64,000 nt of DNA from contig CM019217.1 of assembly GCA_009741485.1 (NCBI GenBank), forward strand, positions 30,914,061 to 30,978,060, in the 5' to 3' direction. Below the pieces are notes generated by a model. It did no database searches. It was given only the letters and a program-made list of their open reading frames with translations, and had not been told where the DNA came from. Source of the stretch: Malurus cyaneus samueli. Its lineage: Eukaryota > Chordata > Aves > Passeriformes > Maluridae. A program made the translations under genes and the position numbers. Positions 38,001 to 47,880 of the stretch are shown here, one piece after another (the first letter of the stretch is position 1; each line of letters begins with the position of its first letter).

Positions 38001-40139
38001 TTATTCCTGATTTGAGCCTTTTCAAGTGTTATTTGAGCTTTTTTAAGTCTTCCCAGTAGATTCATTTCATCCTTCATCTCTAAGTGTAAATGAAACAAGT
38101 CTTGTTTTTGTAGCTACCCTAGGACTTTACAGTGACAATATTTTCTTAAATGTTTGGTGTTGTTTGTTCTTGCATGTTTTGAAGAAACAAATGCATTTCT
38201 ATGAGAAGATATTTAAGTGCCATCATATGTTCAAAAAAGACTGAGCACATTAGCTGTTCTAACTAAAACGTGCAAAAATAATACTGAAAATGGCTCTCAC
38301 TGCCTTTTAGAAACAAAGATATTCTAATTCACTTGGTTTTCAAACAGGTATTTTGGTGCATACTTGCTGTTTTACAATCTGCCAGCTGTACTACTATAAT
38401 GAGCTCTTATTATATGTGAGCAGTGTTTTAAAGTTGTTTCACCCACAGATCTATTCCTGCCGTGTTTAAGTGTAGTCAATCTAAAAGTACAGGTATTATT
38501 ATTGCAGCACTTCTAATATTTAATTTTTATTTAAGTTCAAAATGCATACTTGAAGCCTCTTAATAATCATGATAATAAAGTTGAAACCTGTCAATAATCA
38601 TGCCAGTAAATGACTAAATAGAATTTCATTTAAGACTACTATAGATTTCTGTAGTTTTGGGGGCTATGTGTATTTTATTACCTTTATTTTAGGAAAGGGA
38701 TATCCCAGCTTCACCTAGGATACCTGAAGTAAAATCCTAAAGCATTATATAAAAATATATTTCTCTCTAAAATAATATAAAGTTTCACTGAAAGAAAAGA
38801 GTGATTTAAAAAAAAATACATTTAGAAAGTTCCACCTAGTCTTTCTCCATCCTAAAGAGCCTAGCAATACTGCAACAATCTTAGACTTCTGGAACAAGAG
38901 TCAATAATCCCTGCCTTCCAGAGATTATATGTAATTATTTCAGGGGAACTTGTCTTCCAAAACAAGTTGTCAATTCTTTCACCAGTGCATCCACCTTTAA
39001 ATGCATTTAAATTACCTAATTTCTTATCATTATGTACATTAGATACCAGGTACTTAAAGGAAGCATAAACTTGCGCACAAAAGTATCACAAGAATACAAT
39101 AGGGGATTGAAAAAACAGAAGTCAAGCCTAATTCCTTTTCTGATTGCCGGTATCCAAGCACTTCTACAGTAACATCTCTTCCACCCAGACAATTCTACCT
39201 GCTGGAGGTGAGGATGGCCAGTGTAACGATGCCAGAATAACCCTAGTATTGCTTTCAGAAATAATGATTAGACCCTGATTTCTGACTCCTTCAGAGAATA
39301 GATGTTGCAGTTAGAGACAGAATTTACCACAGTTTTGGAAAACAGGGGCATGATGGAACACAAATAACTCTTTTCAGCTCTGACCTGATTGTATCTCTGA
39401 CTTCCTGTGAAGGAAGACAGATTTATCTTCACGGATGTAAGAAAGAAGTAATCTGCAAAAGAGCTCTCAGAGGTAGATGTAAAAATCACTTTGTGAAATT
39501 GCACCTACAGAATGCTATAGGACTCCTATAGATGAGTCATATAATTAATTCATACCTAAATGCTTACCACTGTGCGATGTCAATTAACCTAATGATTTTT
39601 CTCCCACAGTTTTAAACTGTGGATTCATAATAATGGAGATTTTAGTCCTATGTTGCAGTGTTGTACATTAGCTGTCTTACTTATGCTTTATCTATGTAGT
39701 GCAAATGTAAAAATAAAACGTTACACTTAAAGGAAAATGTTCAAAACCATTTTCATGTTAGTCCTATATAACTATGTCATCATGTAGCCTAAAATATCCT
39801 CTCTAAAATTAACTGACACATTGCAGAAAATTGTTCTCTGGGTTGGCAGAAATGAATTCTATTAAAGCTAATGAAAATTGCACATCTGTGCTGTAAGACC
39901 ATATGTCCAGAAGAGAAGTAGCATGTGGGATAACTTTCTTTCAAATTTAAACCCAGTCACTGAAGTTTTTCCATCAGGGAGTCAAGCTCACCAGACTTAT
40001 GAGAGCTCTGAAAAGGTCTGATACCCTGACAAATTTTGGACCAGTAGCCTACCTAAAATAGCGAGCAAATCAAATTAACTAATGAATTAGATTATTTCAA
40101 CATCTAGGGTCTGACATAAATATAAATATATTTATATTC

Positions 40140-40172
40140 TAATATAATTCTAATGTAATTCTAGTGTAATTC
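40140..40172. repeat. Three tandem copies of an 11-mer
   Basis: TAATATAATTC, TAATGTAATTC and TAGTGTAATTC occur head to tail, each differing from the next by one base. A TA-rich stretch precedes them. Confidence 0.93.
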
Positions 40173-41239
40173 TAAAAAGGGACAAGGAACCCCTTAGTAC
40201 TATTAAGATCTGTGCTTTCATTAAAAAAGTGTAGAATTGGTACAACAGAAGATGGATTTACCAGTGGACCTCAGCCAAACATTGTTCCCTTTTCCAAATT
40301 GGAAAAACAGGAACTAGTAGAACTGGGTGGAGAACATCAGACTCCTCCAGTCAAATATGGCTAGCTAGTTTTCTCTCTTGATTATGATTTTTTCCTTGTC
40401 AACGAAAAAAATTCGCTGTTATCTATAGCATTCACTGTAACTTTTGTGGGGTTTTTTTTGTACAGAAAGTTTCTTGCCATTCTCTTGGACCTGTTTCTGG
40501 CAAGGATAATTATCTTATAAAAATATGCCTCTCCCTATCCTGTCTACTCATTATAATATGTATTATAATCCCTCTTCATTCTCCTATAGTCTAAGGTTAA
40601 CTCAGAAGCCTTTGAAATGGCTGAAGACTTGTTTTAGCCAGAGAAAGGAACAAACTTAGACCCTATGTCTGGATCTTGAATTAACTTCTGGATTTATGAA
40701 GAAGAAATAAACAACTCTTGGAGATTAATTTTGGTCTGAAATTACTTGTATAAAGTCATACTGAAAAACAGTATTTTTTTTTAATTATATATAAATGTTT
40801 CTCTTTAAGCATCAGCAAATAGTAAGCTTATGACACAAGGAACAAAAAAATACTCTTTCTGACAGTGCCTAGAATCAACATGCTGAATATGGGATTTCTT
40901 TATTACTTTCTCTCCTATATGTGTAATTTTCCTAGTTTGGTATCCTCTTAGGAACAAATACAGTAATTTTTGCAGAGGCCAAAAGTGAGAATCAACACTC
41001 AATATTCCCTCCTTAAAAATTTCCTTTGCCAAGGTTGCCCACATACTGTATTTTCAGCAAAAATTGTATAGCACCTTTCCTTGAATAACAGAAGTGAACC
41101 ACTTGAAAGACATTTCTTTTTCCTTCTGTCACTATCTTAGATTTTTCATCCCATGTCTGTAAGATTGTGATGATTTGACCTGGGCAGGATGCCAAAGGTG
41201 GGCCAACACTCTCCTGGGACAGAGCAAATAGAATGAAAG

Positions 41240-41864
41240 TGTTGTGGGTTGAGACAAGGGCAGAGACAGATCACTTACCAGTTATTGCCACAGGCAAAAC
41301 AACTTGGATTCAACTTAGGGAAACCTACTGAATTTATGGTAAATCAAAAGAAATAAGAAATAATGAGTAGTAAAATAAAATTTTTAAATACACCTACCTC
41401 CCACACCTCCTCCCTTCCCAGGCTTGACTTTATGCCCAAATCTCTACCTACTTTGTCCTGCCCCCAGCAACACATTGTGATGGGGAATGGGGGCTGTTCA
41501 TTATGCATCTCTGCCACTCCTTTCTCCTTAGAGAGAGGACTCACACTCACTCTACTTCAGAATGGGGTCCCTCTCATGGGAGATCATCCTCTGCATACTT
41601 CCCCGACATGAACCCTACTCACTAGCTGCAGTTCTTTTTTTTACTTATTTTTCTTTTTTTCCCCTTAAATTATATATATATTATTATATACAACCTTATC
41701 CCCAGGGTGCTGCCACCAGCACTGGCTCAGCTTTGACCTGCAGTGGGTCTGTCTTCAGAAGAGCCAGCTGGCATTGGCCTTAAGGGAGGATTTTGGCAGC
41801 TTCTCAGAAAGGTCACCATAGTAGCTCACCCACTACCAAAACCTTGCTGCACAAACACAATACA
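41240..41864 (-). mobile_element. Endogenous retrovirus LTR, truncated, minus strand
   Basis: The right edge reads CAAACACAATACA, so on the minus strand the LTR starts TGTATTGTGTTTG. Next to it are blocks I recognise from a common avian ERV LTR: GAGCCAGCTGGCATTGGCCT, GCAGCTTCTCAGAAAGGTCA and CACTACCAAAACCTTGC. Leftward come GGGTGCTGCCACCAGCACTG, a pyrimidine-rich segment, GGGGTCCCTCTCATGGGAGA, TGATGGGGAATGGGGGCTGT and, at the left edge, GGTTGAGACAAGGGCAGAGA followed by CAGGCAAAACAACTTGGATT. The left edge appears to correspond to an interior position of the LTR. The last 100 or so bases, the part seen in the fragments at 121 and 14438, are missing, so this copy looks cut at its 3' end. Open frames at 41344-41783 lie inside it and are not genes. 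No target-site duplication is clear. Confidence 0.82.
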
Positions 41865-42311
41865 AAGACGTGCATAATTAAGTGCAGAAACAGTGTTTGA
41901 GGTCAATCTTTAGGTCGCCTATTTTTAGCCAGTCAGCAGTCACTTCTGGCGCCCTAATAAGACTACCTAGCTGCAAAAAGTGAAATTACCTGCTTGTCTT
42001 CAAATCACAAGGTATCACTTCAGCATAATTTGCATGAAAATATTTATACTGGCTATGACTGGGGTTGTTAGTTTTCTTCACAGTAGCTGGTGGGGGGCTG
42101 CTTTTTGGGTTTGTTCTGGAAACAGAGTTGATAACGCAGGGGTGTTTTGGTTATTGCTGAGCAGCACTTGCACAGAGTTAAGGACTTTTCTACTCACCCC
42201 ACCCCACCTACTGAGAGGCTGCGATTCATAAGAGTTTGGGAGAGGACACACCTGGGACAGCTGACCCCACAGATCTATGGGTTATTCCAGGCCATGAGGC
42301 ATGGTGCTCAG

Positions 42312-42320
42312 TATATAAAG
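42312..42320 (+). promoter_or_regulatory. TATA box of the LTR
   Basis: TATATAAAG at the U3/R position of the LTR, preceded by CATGGTGCTCAG as in the sister LTR at 45993. Confidence 0.65.
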
Positions 42321-42494
42321 TGTGGGAAAGAAGGAGGGAGGGGGGATGTTTTAAGTAATTGCATTTGTTTTCCCAGGTCACCTTTACATGTGACCTCACT
42401 TTCCTGAAGATGGCTGAAAATCTGTTTGTCCATTGGAAGTGGTGAATGAATTCTGTGTTTTGTTGTGTTTGCTGGTGTGACTTTTGCTTTCCCT

Positions 42495-42500
42495 ATTAAG
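42495..42500 (+). terminator. Decayed LTR poly(A) signal
   Basis: ATTAAG before CTGTCTTTATCTCAAC, where related LTRs (from memory) carry ATTAAA. Likely weakened by mutation. Confidence 0.4.
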
Positions 42501-42612
42501 CTGTCTTTATCTCAACTCATGAGTTTTTTCACTTTTACTCTTCTGATTCTTGCCCTCATCCCATTGACAGGCGTGTGATCAAGGGGCTTCATGGGGCTGG
42601 TTGAATGAGAGC

Positions 42613-45260
42613 AATAGCAAATATTCAATTTTCTCAAAAAGACTGAAATAGAAGAAAAAGAAAATAGACGCAAAATATACAGGACTTTTTTTTTCATTGT
42701 AACCTTTTATCTTGCCTTTCTCTCATGACTTTTCTGGTTATATAATGGGACAAGTTTGATGAGATTGTATTTGTTTCCATAGTCAGTCATTTAGGGAACA
42801 TCTTTTAATTGTGGGAAAGAAACAAGATGTATAGTTTAACAGGCATAGTAGGTCTTTTCTTGTTACTTGTGTGTTTTGTATTATTCAGTTCTGAGAAATT
42901 TGGTAGAATTTTTAAGAGTAACCAGGAAGTTAGTCTTAATTTTCACATCAGGCTCACAGGTAAATATAAATAGTACACAGTGTGACATTTTACTAGGCAA
43001 GATAAACAACAATTAGTAGAGAAAGTTTAGTTGCAATAGAGTCTTTAGCAACTATTTTTCCATCTTTTGATTTGGTTTTAAGTTGTGGAATGTCAGTGTT
43101 GGGACTGGATATCACAAGGAAAAATCTGTTTTTTGTTGAAAAATATTGACCTGATTACATCAATTTTATATTACTCTTTTTAGTGCCTTGACCTCAAGTA
43201 AGAGAAAAGAAATTGTCTGGAGGAAAGTTACAGCACTAACTTTCAGATTTTTGTAAAGTGCTGTGGCTGCTCTCTGGCTGACTACAGAACATGGGAGTAC
43301 CAATAAAGTTGAAATCTCAGCAAAATGGACAAGCTGTTTTTAGTGTTCTTTTAGTGTTTTCACCTTTATAGTATTACATAATAAAGACTTCTGAATGTGC
43401 TCCTTTACTGAAGACTACACAGGTGTAATATGCTTTTTTTCACAAAGCACTTACAGTGAGGCAGGAATACAAATCCATGGTTTTGAACAGAGAACAAAGG
43501 GCATATTGTTTAAATGTTCCACTAAATGAAAAAAAAAGAATATGCAGAAACTCTGTCTCTAAGTATGCACAGATTTTCATAAGTTGTCACTTGGGTATCA
43601 AGTGAAATCTCTGAGCATGCAAACAAAAGAGTAGTAGTATACTGATTTATCCTTTACTAATTCCCATAAGTTGCTTGTTCTTGGTGTTCTTGCTTATCTG
43701 CCCTTCATGAAATATTGTTATGCAAGACTTTGAGGGCCTTAATTATGTTCTTTATTCTTGATTATGAGGTTAGATGAAAGGAAAAAGATGTTACCATATA
43801 ATTTCTCATTTTATAGCAGTGAATTTTTTACTGCTGTGAAGAATACCTGAATAATATTGAAAATACTTAAAAACCTGAACCTTGAATCATGAGGTCTCAT
43901 CTTGCTTTATGTGTCTTTTTTCACCCATGTCAAATATACAGACATTATTATTATTGCTAAAATATATCTTCTAGAACTATCCTTAACTGTGTTTTTAATG
44001 TAATAGACTGTAACAATATCAAATTGAATAAAATTTATCTTGTGGGGTTTCCCAAAGCTGTAATCAGTGGGGATTCTTTTTTTTTTTTTTTCTTTTTTCG
44101 GTATAGAAAGATTGTATTTCAGAATTGGTTTGTTAATGTCACCAATTTGCATTTATCACTTGCTATTTTAAAAACAAAACCTGTGTCTGTAGATAGCAAT
44201 ACCAATTTCGCTATCACCTTCAAAATGAGAAGGATAATGGCTTCAGTGATCCAGTTTCTGTTCTCAGTGCCTTGATATAAATCAAAAGTAACTTGAAGTA
44301 AAATTCCTGTAATTAGAATATGCATATGGTGTTATGTGCTTAAGGGTCTTTGAGGCTGAAGACTCTCTTCCAAATCTCTTGCTGAGTTATGATTCTGTAG
44401 TCTTTGAGGGTTGACTGTTTTTATACTTACTATGACAAAATAACTCTGAAACAGCTAAATATTTTTCAGAAGGGGTTAAGCAGCCTGACACATAAGAAAT
44501 TAATCTATGCTTAATACCATCCTCTGGTTTTAATGAGGCGTTTACTGACCTTGCAGATACTCATCTGAAACTTGTCACTCATAGGCATTTATGGATTTTA
44601 GGGGGTACAGAACAACCTATGCCACTCAAAGAAACTCTTTGGCTTTACTGTCGCTAACCTCCTCTCTGCAAGTTGTGAGTAGTGCAGATGGACTGGCAGA
44701 TGCAGTCAGTACATAAAGAACAAAAAGGCACTTCTACACCATTCAGCATCAGGAGTCTGAAGTTTTAAGAGAGACCTCTATTCAAAGTGTTTGAACATTT
44801 TTTAAAATGGGCAGAGGAAGAGGAACAGAAAAGTGTGTATGTTCTAGAACTTTGGCAACTCATCAGAAGCTGATGTTCTTATGCCAGGTAAGTTCCATAA
44901 GAATATTTTGGAGTATTTCTTCTTTATTCCTATTCACACAGCCAAGCTGTGTCACTAACTTTAAAATACTATTTTTTATATCCTTTAAGATTAATTTTGT
45001 TGCCTTTTACTTATTCTTAAGCTTTCTAAATCCCACTGTTTGTCTTCTTGTGTTCTGATATCATTCAATGAAAGAGAGCCCTTGCACACTATGCAGTGCC
45101 TTCATGATAAGTAAAAAGTACCCAAAGCCACACAAAGCTCACAGTTATGGTCAAAGACTGTTAGGGAAGATTTCTTTGCATTATTCTTTAAACACTGACA
45201 TTTTTGAGTCCTTGCTTCTCCAATCAAGTTAAATGCTATCAACTTGTGAAAAAATAAGTG
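42613..45260. other. AT-rich non-coding DNA, no gene seen
   Basis: Holds a T-rich tract near 44077-44098 and an exon-like open stretch ending in a consensus donor at 44887 (see findings). No convincing gene. Confidence 0.6.
44077..44098. repeat. T-rich tract
   Basis: T15, C, T6. It creates the Phe-rich and Lys-rich open frames on the two strands here. Confidence 0.85.
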
Positions 45261-45310
45261 TGCTATACTGTTTCATCTGGGACAGAGTTAATTTTCTTCT
45301 TGTCATTGTT
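45261..45310 (+). mobile_element. LTR start fragment, about 50 bp
   Basis: TGCTATACTGTTTCATCTGG and then GACAGAGTTAATTTTCTTCT match the first 40 or so bases of the LTR family at 42046 and 45993 (there TGTGTTAGTTTTGCCTGGAA). The match stops by about 45310 and the rest of the LTR is absent. Confidence 0.55.
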
Positions 45311-45573
45311 CAAATATGTGAGTGGATAATGATGAAGGATGGGGAAATCTGGTTGGTGTGTGCCTTAAAGGGATTTGATTTTTGGTGATAAAGGCCAATG
45401 AATAAAATTGCATGACATTGCTTGCCATATAACACTGGGTGATTTCACTTCTCTGGCCTCCTGAGTGCCTCAGTGTCTGTCTCTGCCACTCTGGATCCAT
45501 GGATCAGAACCAGACTGACCATTGACTGCCACGTCACTGAAGAATTAACTTTGAAACCAAAGAAATGAAGATT
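45311..45573. other. Unassigned DNA between LTR fragment and CR1
   Basis: Moderately GC-rich from about 45450. Contains GCCTCCTGAGTGCCTCAGTG and CACTCTGGATCCATGGATCA. May be part of an older repeat; I could not assign it. Confidence 0.4.
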
Positions 45574-45930
45574 TGACTGAGAGGGAATCTCTTCAATGTC
45601 TGCAAGTATTGGAAGGGAGGATGCCAAGAGGATGGATCCAGGCTCTTCACAAGTGTCTTCAAGCAATGTGGTGAGACACAACAGACAGAAACTGATGCAC
45701 AGGAAATTTTACCTGAATATGAGGAGAAACTGCTTTACTGTGCAGGCATTCCAAGCACTGGAACAGGTTACCCAGAGAGGTTGTGGATTCTTCCTCACTG
45801 GAGATTTTCAAGAACCATCTGGATGCAATCCTGAGCAATAGGCTCTAGAATGACCCTGCCTGAGCAGAGGTGGGACCAGTGGGATCCCTTCCAACCTGAC
45901 CCATTCTGTGATTCTACAACTCTGTAATTC
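45574..45930 (+). mobile_element. CR1 LINE, 5'-truncated 3' end
   Basis: Starts within the CR1 3' region (GAGAGGGAATCTCTTCAATG) and contains in order GGATGCCAAGAGGATGGATC, GGAAATTTTACCTGAATATG, AGCACTGGAACAGGTTACCC, AGAGAGGTTGTGGATTCTTC, ACTGGAGATTTTCAAGAACC and ATCCCTTCCAACCTGACCCA. It ends in the characteristic CCATTCTGTGATTCTACAAC terminus. It aligns by eye with the reverse complement of the CR1 at 34049. The open frame 45596-45841 (plus) is a reading of this repeat. It is flanked on both sides by LTR pieces; I cannot tell from the sequence alone whether it was inserted into older repeat DNA. Confidence 0.95.
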
Positions 45931-45992
45931 ATGGGTTATTAAGAGTGTGGAATCTGGCAGCATGTAAATGATATGGAATAAGGGGTGGACAT

Positions 45993-46371
45993 TGTGTTAG
46001 TTTTGCCTGGAATGGAGTTTCTTCTTAGTAGCTGGTACAGTTTTGGATTCAGTATGAGAATGATGATAACACACTGGTGTTTGGTTTTTGCTAAGCAGTG
46101 CTTACCAACAAAAGTCAAGGACTCCTCAGTGTCCCAGGCTCTGCCAAGGGAGGAAGTGCACCAGAAGATATGAGGGAACCTGGCCAGGACAGATGACCTG
46201 AACTGGCCAAACGGGAGTTCCACACCACAGAAGGTCATGTTCAATATATAAACTGGGAGGAAACTGGCCAAGAATCACAAGAATCACCAATGGCTGCTGT
46301 GAGAGGGAGTGAGGGGGAGTGAGTGAGCTGCTGTGTAGCATTGAGCTCCCAGCTGAGGGTAAATTACAACA
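45993..46371 (+). mobile_element. Endogenous retrovirus LTR, internally deleted, plus strand
   Basis: Begins TGTGTTAG and follows the same order as the LTR at 42046: TTTCTTCTTAGTAGCTGGTA, GATTCAGTATGAGAATGATG, ATAACACACTGGTGTTTGGT, TTGCTAAGCAGTGCTTACCA, GTCAAGGACTCCTCAGTG, GACCTGAACTGGCCAAACGG and a TATA box (46245-46252). It ends CAGCTGAGGGTAAATTACAA then CA. Soon after the TATA box the sequence jumps to GGGAGTGAGTGAGCTGCTGT near the LTR 3' end. The poly(A) signal section present in the 42046 copy (CTATTAAG and the CTGTCTTTATCT segment) is missing, so an internal deletion of roughly 200 bases is inferred. ACAT occurs immediately before the LTR and again at its right edge, a weak hint of a target-site duplication. 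Solo LTR; no internal genes adjoin. Confidence 0.88.
46245..46252 (+). promoter_or_regulatory. TATA box of the LTR
   Basis: TATATAAA followed by CTGGGAGG, in the same position as in the sister LTR at 42046. Confidence 0.65.
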
Positions 46372-47361
46372 CATGGGAATGGCTGGGAGAGAGAGATACA
46401 GGTTTTGCTGACAGTAGTGATGAGCATTAACTTACTTAAAAAGCAATATTGGCTTTATCTGAATCACAACTCAAGTATATATGTATCTGGTTCTATATGG
46501 TTTTTGCAAAGATCTTTCAAATGTTGGGTTTTTTTTTTTTTTCCTGTCAAAGGGTATTTTCCTTTATTTTTGTTATATCTGTTCCTGCTTTTGCTCCTTT
46601 CACCTTCTATTCTTTCCACTTTTCTCAGGATTTTTCCCTAATTTTTCCAGGGTTTGGACATCTCTCCTAGAAAATTTTGTAAGAAAGCTGCTCTTATAAA
46701 CACCTTTTTATACTACTCTGAATTTTTACAGCTTGTCAAGCAATTTAGTTCATTTTTTGCTGATAGTGTACAGATGACTGCCAAAAACATTTTTTTGTGG
46801 GTTGAGTAATGATAAATTTGGATTCCCGTACTTCAAACTCATGCTAAAAATAAGCAGAGTGAACATCTGTGACAAGCAGGTAATTTTTAATAATATCAGA
46901 CAATTCCTTTCTGTGGAGAATTACTACTCTCTCATCTCTAATCAACCTTTGCTGTAACAGCAGCTGCCAATTAGGGATGTTGTCTCTTGACAGAGTTCTC
47001 AACCTATGTGTAATTTATTTTAAATGTGTTGTGTTCTTTCATGGAAGGTGAGAGGTGTTTTTCAGTATTTTGTGCCATCAGAGGATCACTTCATGTTATA
47101 CAAAATGGTGAGATGCTCTCAGATCACAGGGAAGCACCTACAGATTCAAGCAGATTCTCAGGGGACAAATCCTTTAATTTAGGCTCTTGACAATGTTAAA
47201 CAAGGAGGAATACTTATTTTTCCTTTTTTTACATATATAGGAAAACCCATATTCTTCTTTGTTGAGACACCCTCACCGATTTCCATTATTTTTTTTTTCT
47301 TTGGTATTAATAAATATAATGATCTAAAAGTTAGTTAGTTGTGTTAGCTACCTATTATATT

Positions 47362-47382
47362 AAAAAAAAAAAAAAAAAAAAA
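47362..47382. repeat. Poly(A) run, 21 bases
   Basis: Uninterrupted A21 followed by GAAAGAGG. Confidence 0.92.
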
Positions 47383-47838
47383 GAAAGAGGATCCTGTGGG
47401 AATCACTGATTTAGACTACAGGGTTTGAAACAGTGAATCTATTAATGTAAATACACTTTATATTGCTGTTGTTAAATTTTAGCTATATATTTTAGAGTAT
47501 AAAAAAGCAATTCTGATAAATTTAGATCACATTTACTGAATGTCTTCCCTTAGCATGCAACCTTCTTTATTCACATCCAAACACATATACACAGATTCAT
47601 CATAATAAATTTTAAGTAATCATTGAAGTTTTTGTGATTTGATTCAAATAGCAGTAAATATTGCTGGAGGCAATTTTAAAGCCCTATGTTGATCAGATAC
47701 TAAAACTGCTGCAAAGAAGGAAACTCACCACCTTACTTGTCATTCTTTCTCATTCAGTAACTTTTTCATTCCTAAAAGGGCAGCTAAGGTATATTAAATA
47801 ACCTCATAACTTGACAGGCTGAGACTGACAAAGATTTT

Positions 47839-47842
<4 letters not shown>

Positions 47843-47879
<37 letters not shown>
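47843..47879. repeat. Poly(T) run, 37 bases
   Basis: Longest homopolymer in the window, uninterrupted T37. No retroposed gene body was recognised on the left side (minus-strand reading direction). Confidence 0.93.

Positions 47880-47880
<1 letters not shown>

Larger units (their letters stand above)
34838..41235. other. AT-rich non-coding DNA, no gene seen
   Basis: About 6.4 kb in which open frames are short (under 80 codons). One short tandem repeat and one hairpin are listed separately. Confidence 0.65.
42046..42612 (+). mobile_element. Endogenous retrovirus LTR, plus strand, near full length
   Basis: The start (ACTGGCTATGACTGGGGTTG, then TTAGTTTTCTTCACAGTAGC) corresponds to the beginning of an abundant avian ERV LTR that is also seen at 45993 and, truncated, at 45261. 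The order is U3 with GTGTTTTGGTTATTGCTGAG and ACACCTGGGACAGCTGACCC, a TATA box (42312-42320), then a downstream CTATTAAGCTGTCTTTATCT segment. That last segment corresponds to the poly(A) signal region and is followed by TCAACTCATGAG and CTCATCCCATTGACAGG. The right boundary near 42612 is approximate. No internal retroviral genes adjoin, so it is probably a solo LTR. It may be old because both poly(A) signal and termini are altered. Open frames at 41980-42407 overlap it and are not genes. Confidence 0.85.

Noticed and set aside
41344..41783. Overlapping open frames on both strands
   Set aside because: They fall inside the minus-strand LTR at 41240-41864.
45596..45841. 81-codon plus-strand open frame as a gene
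   Set aside because: Lies inside the CR1 3' region; a similar peptide arises from the other CR1 at 34118-34327 on the minus strand.
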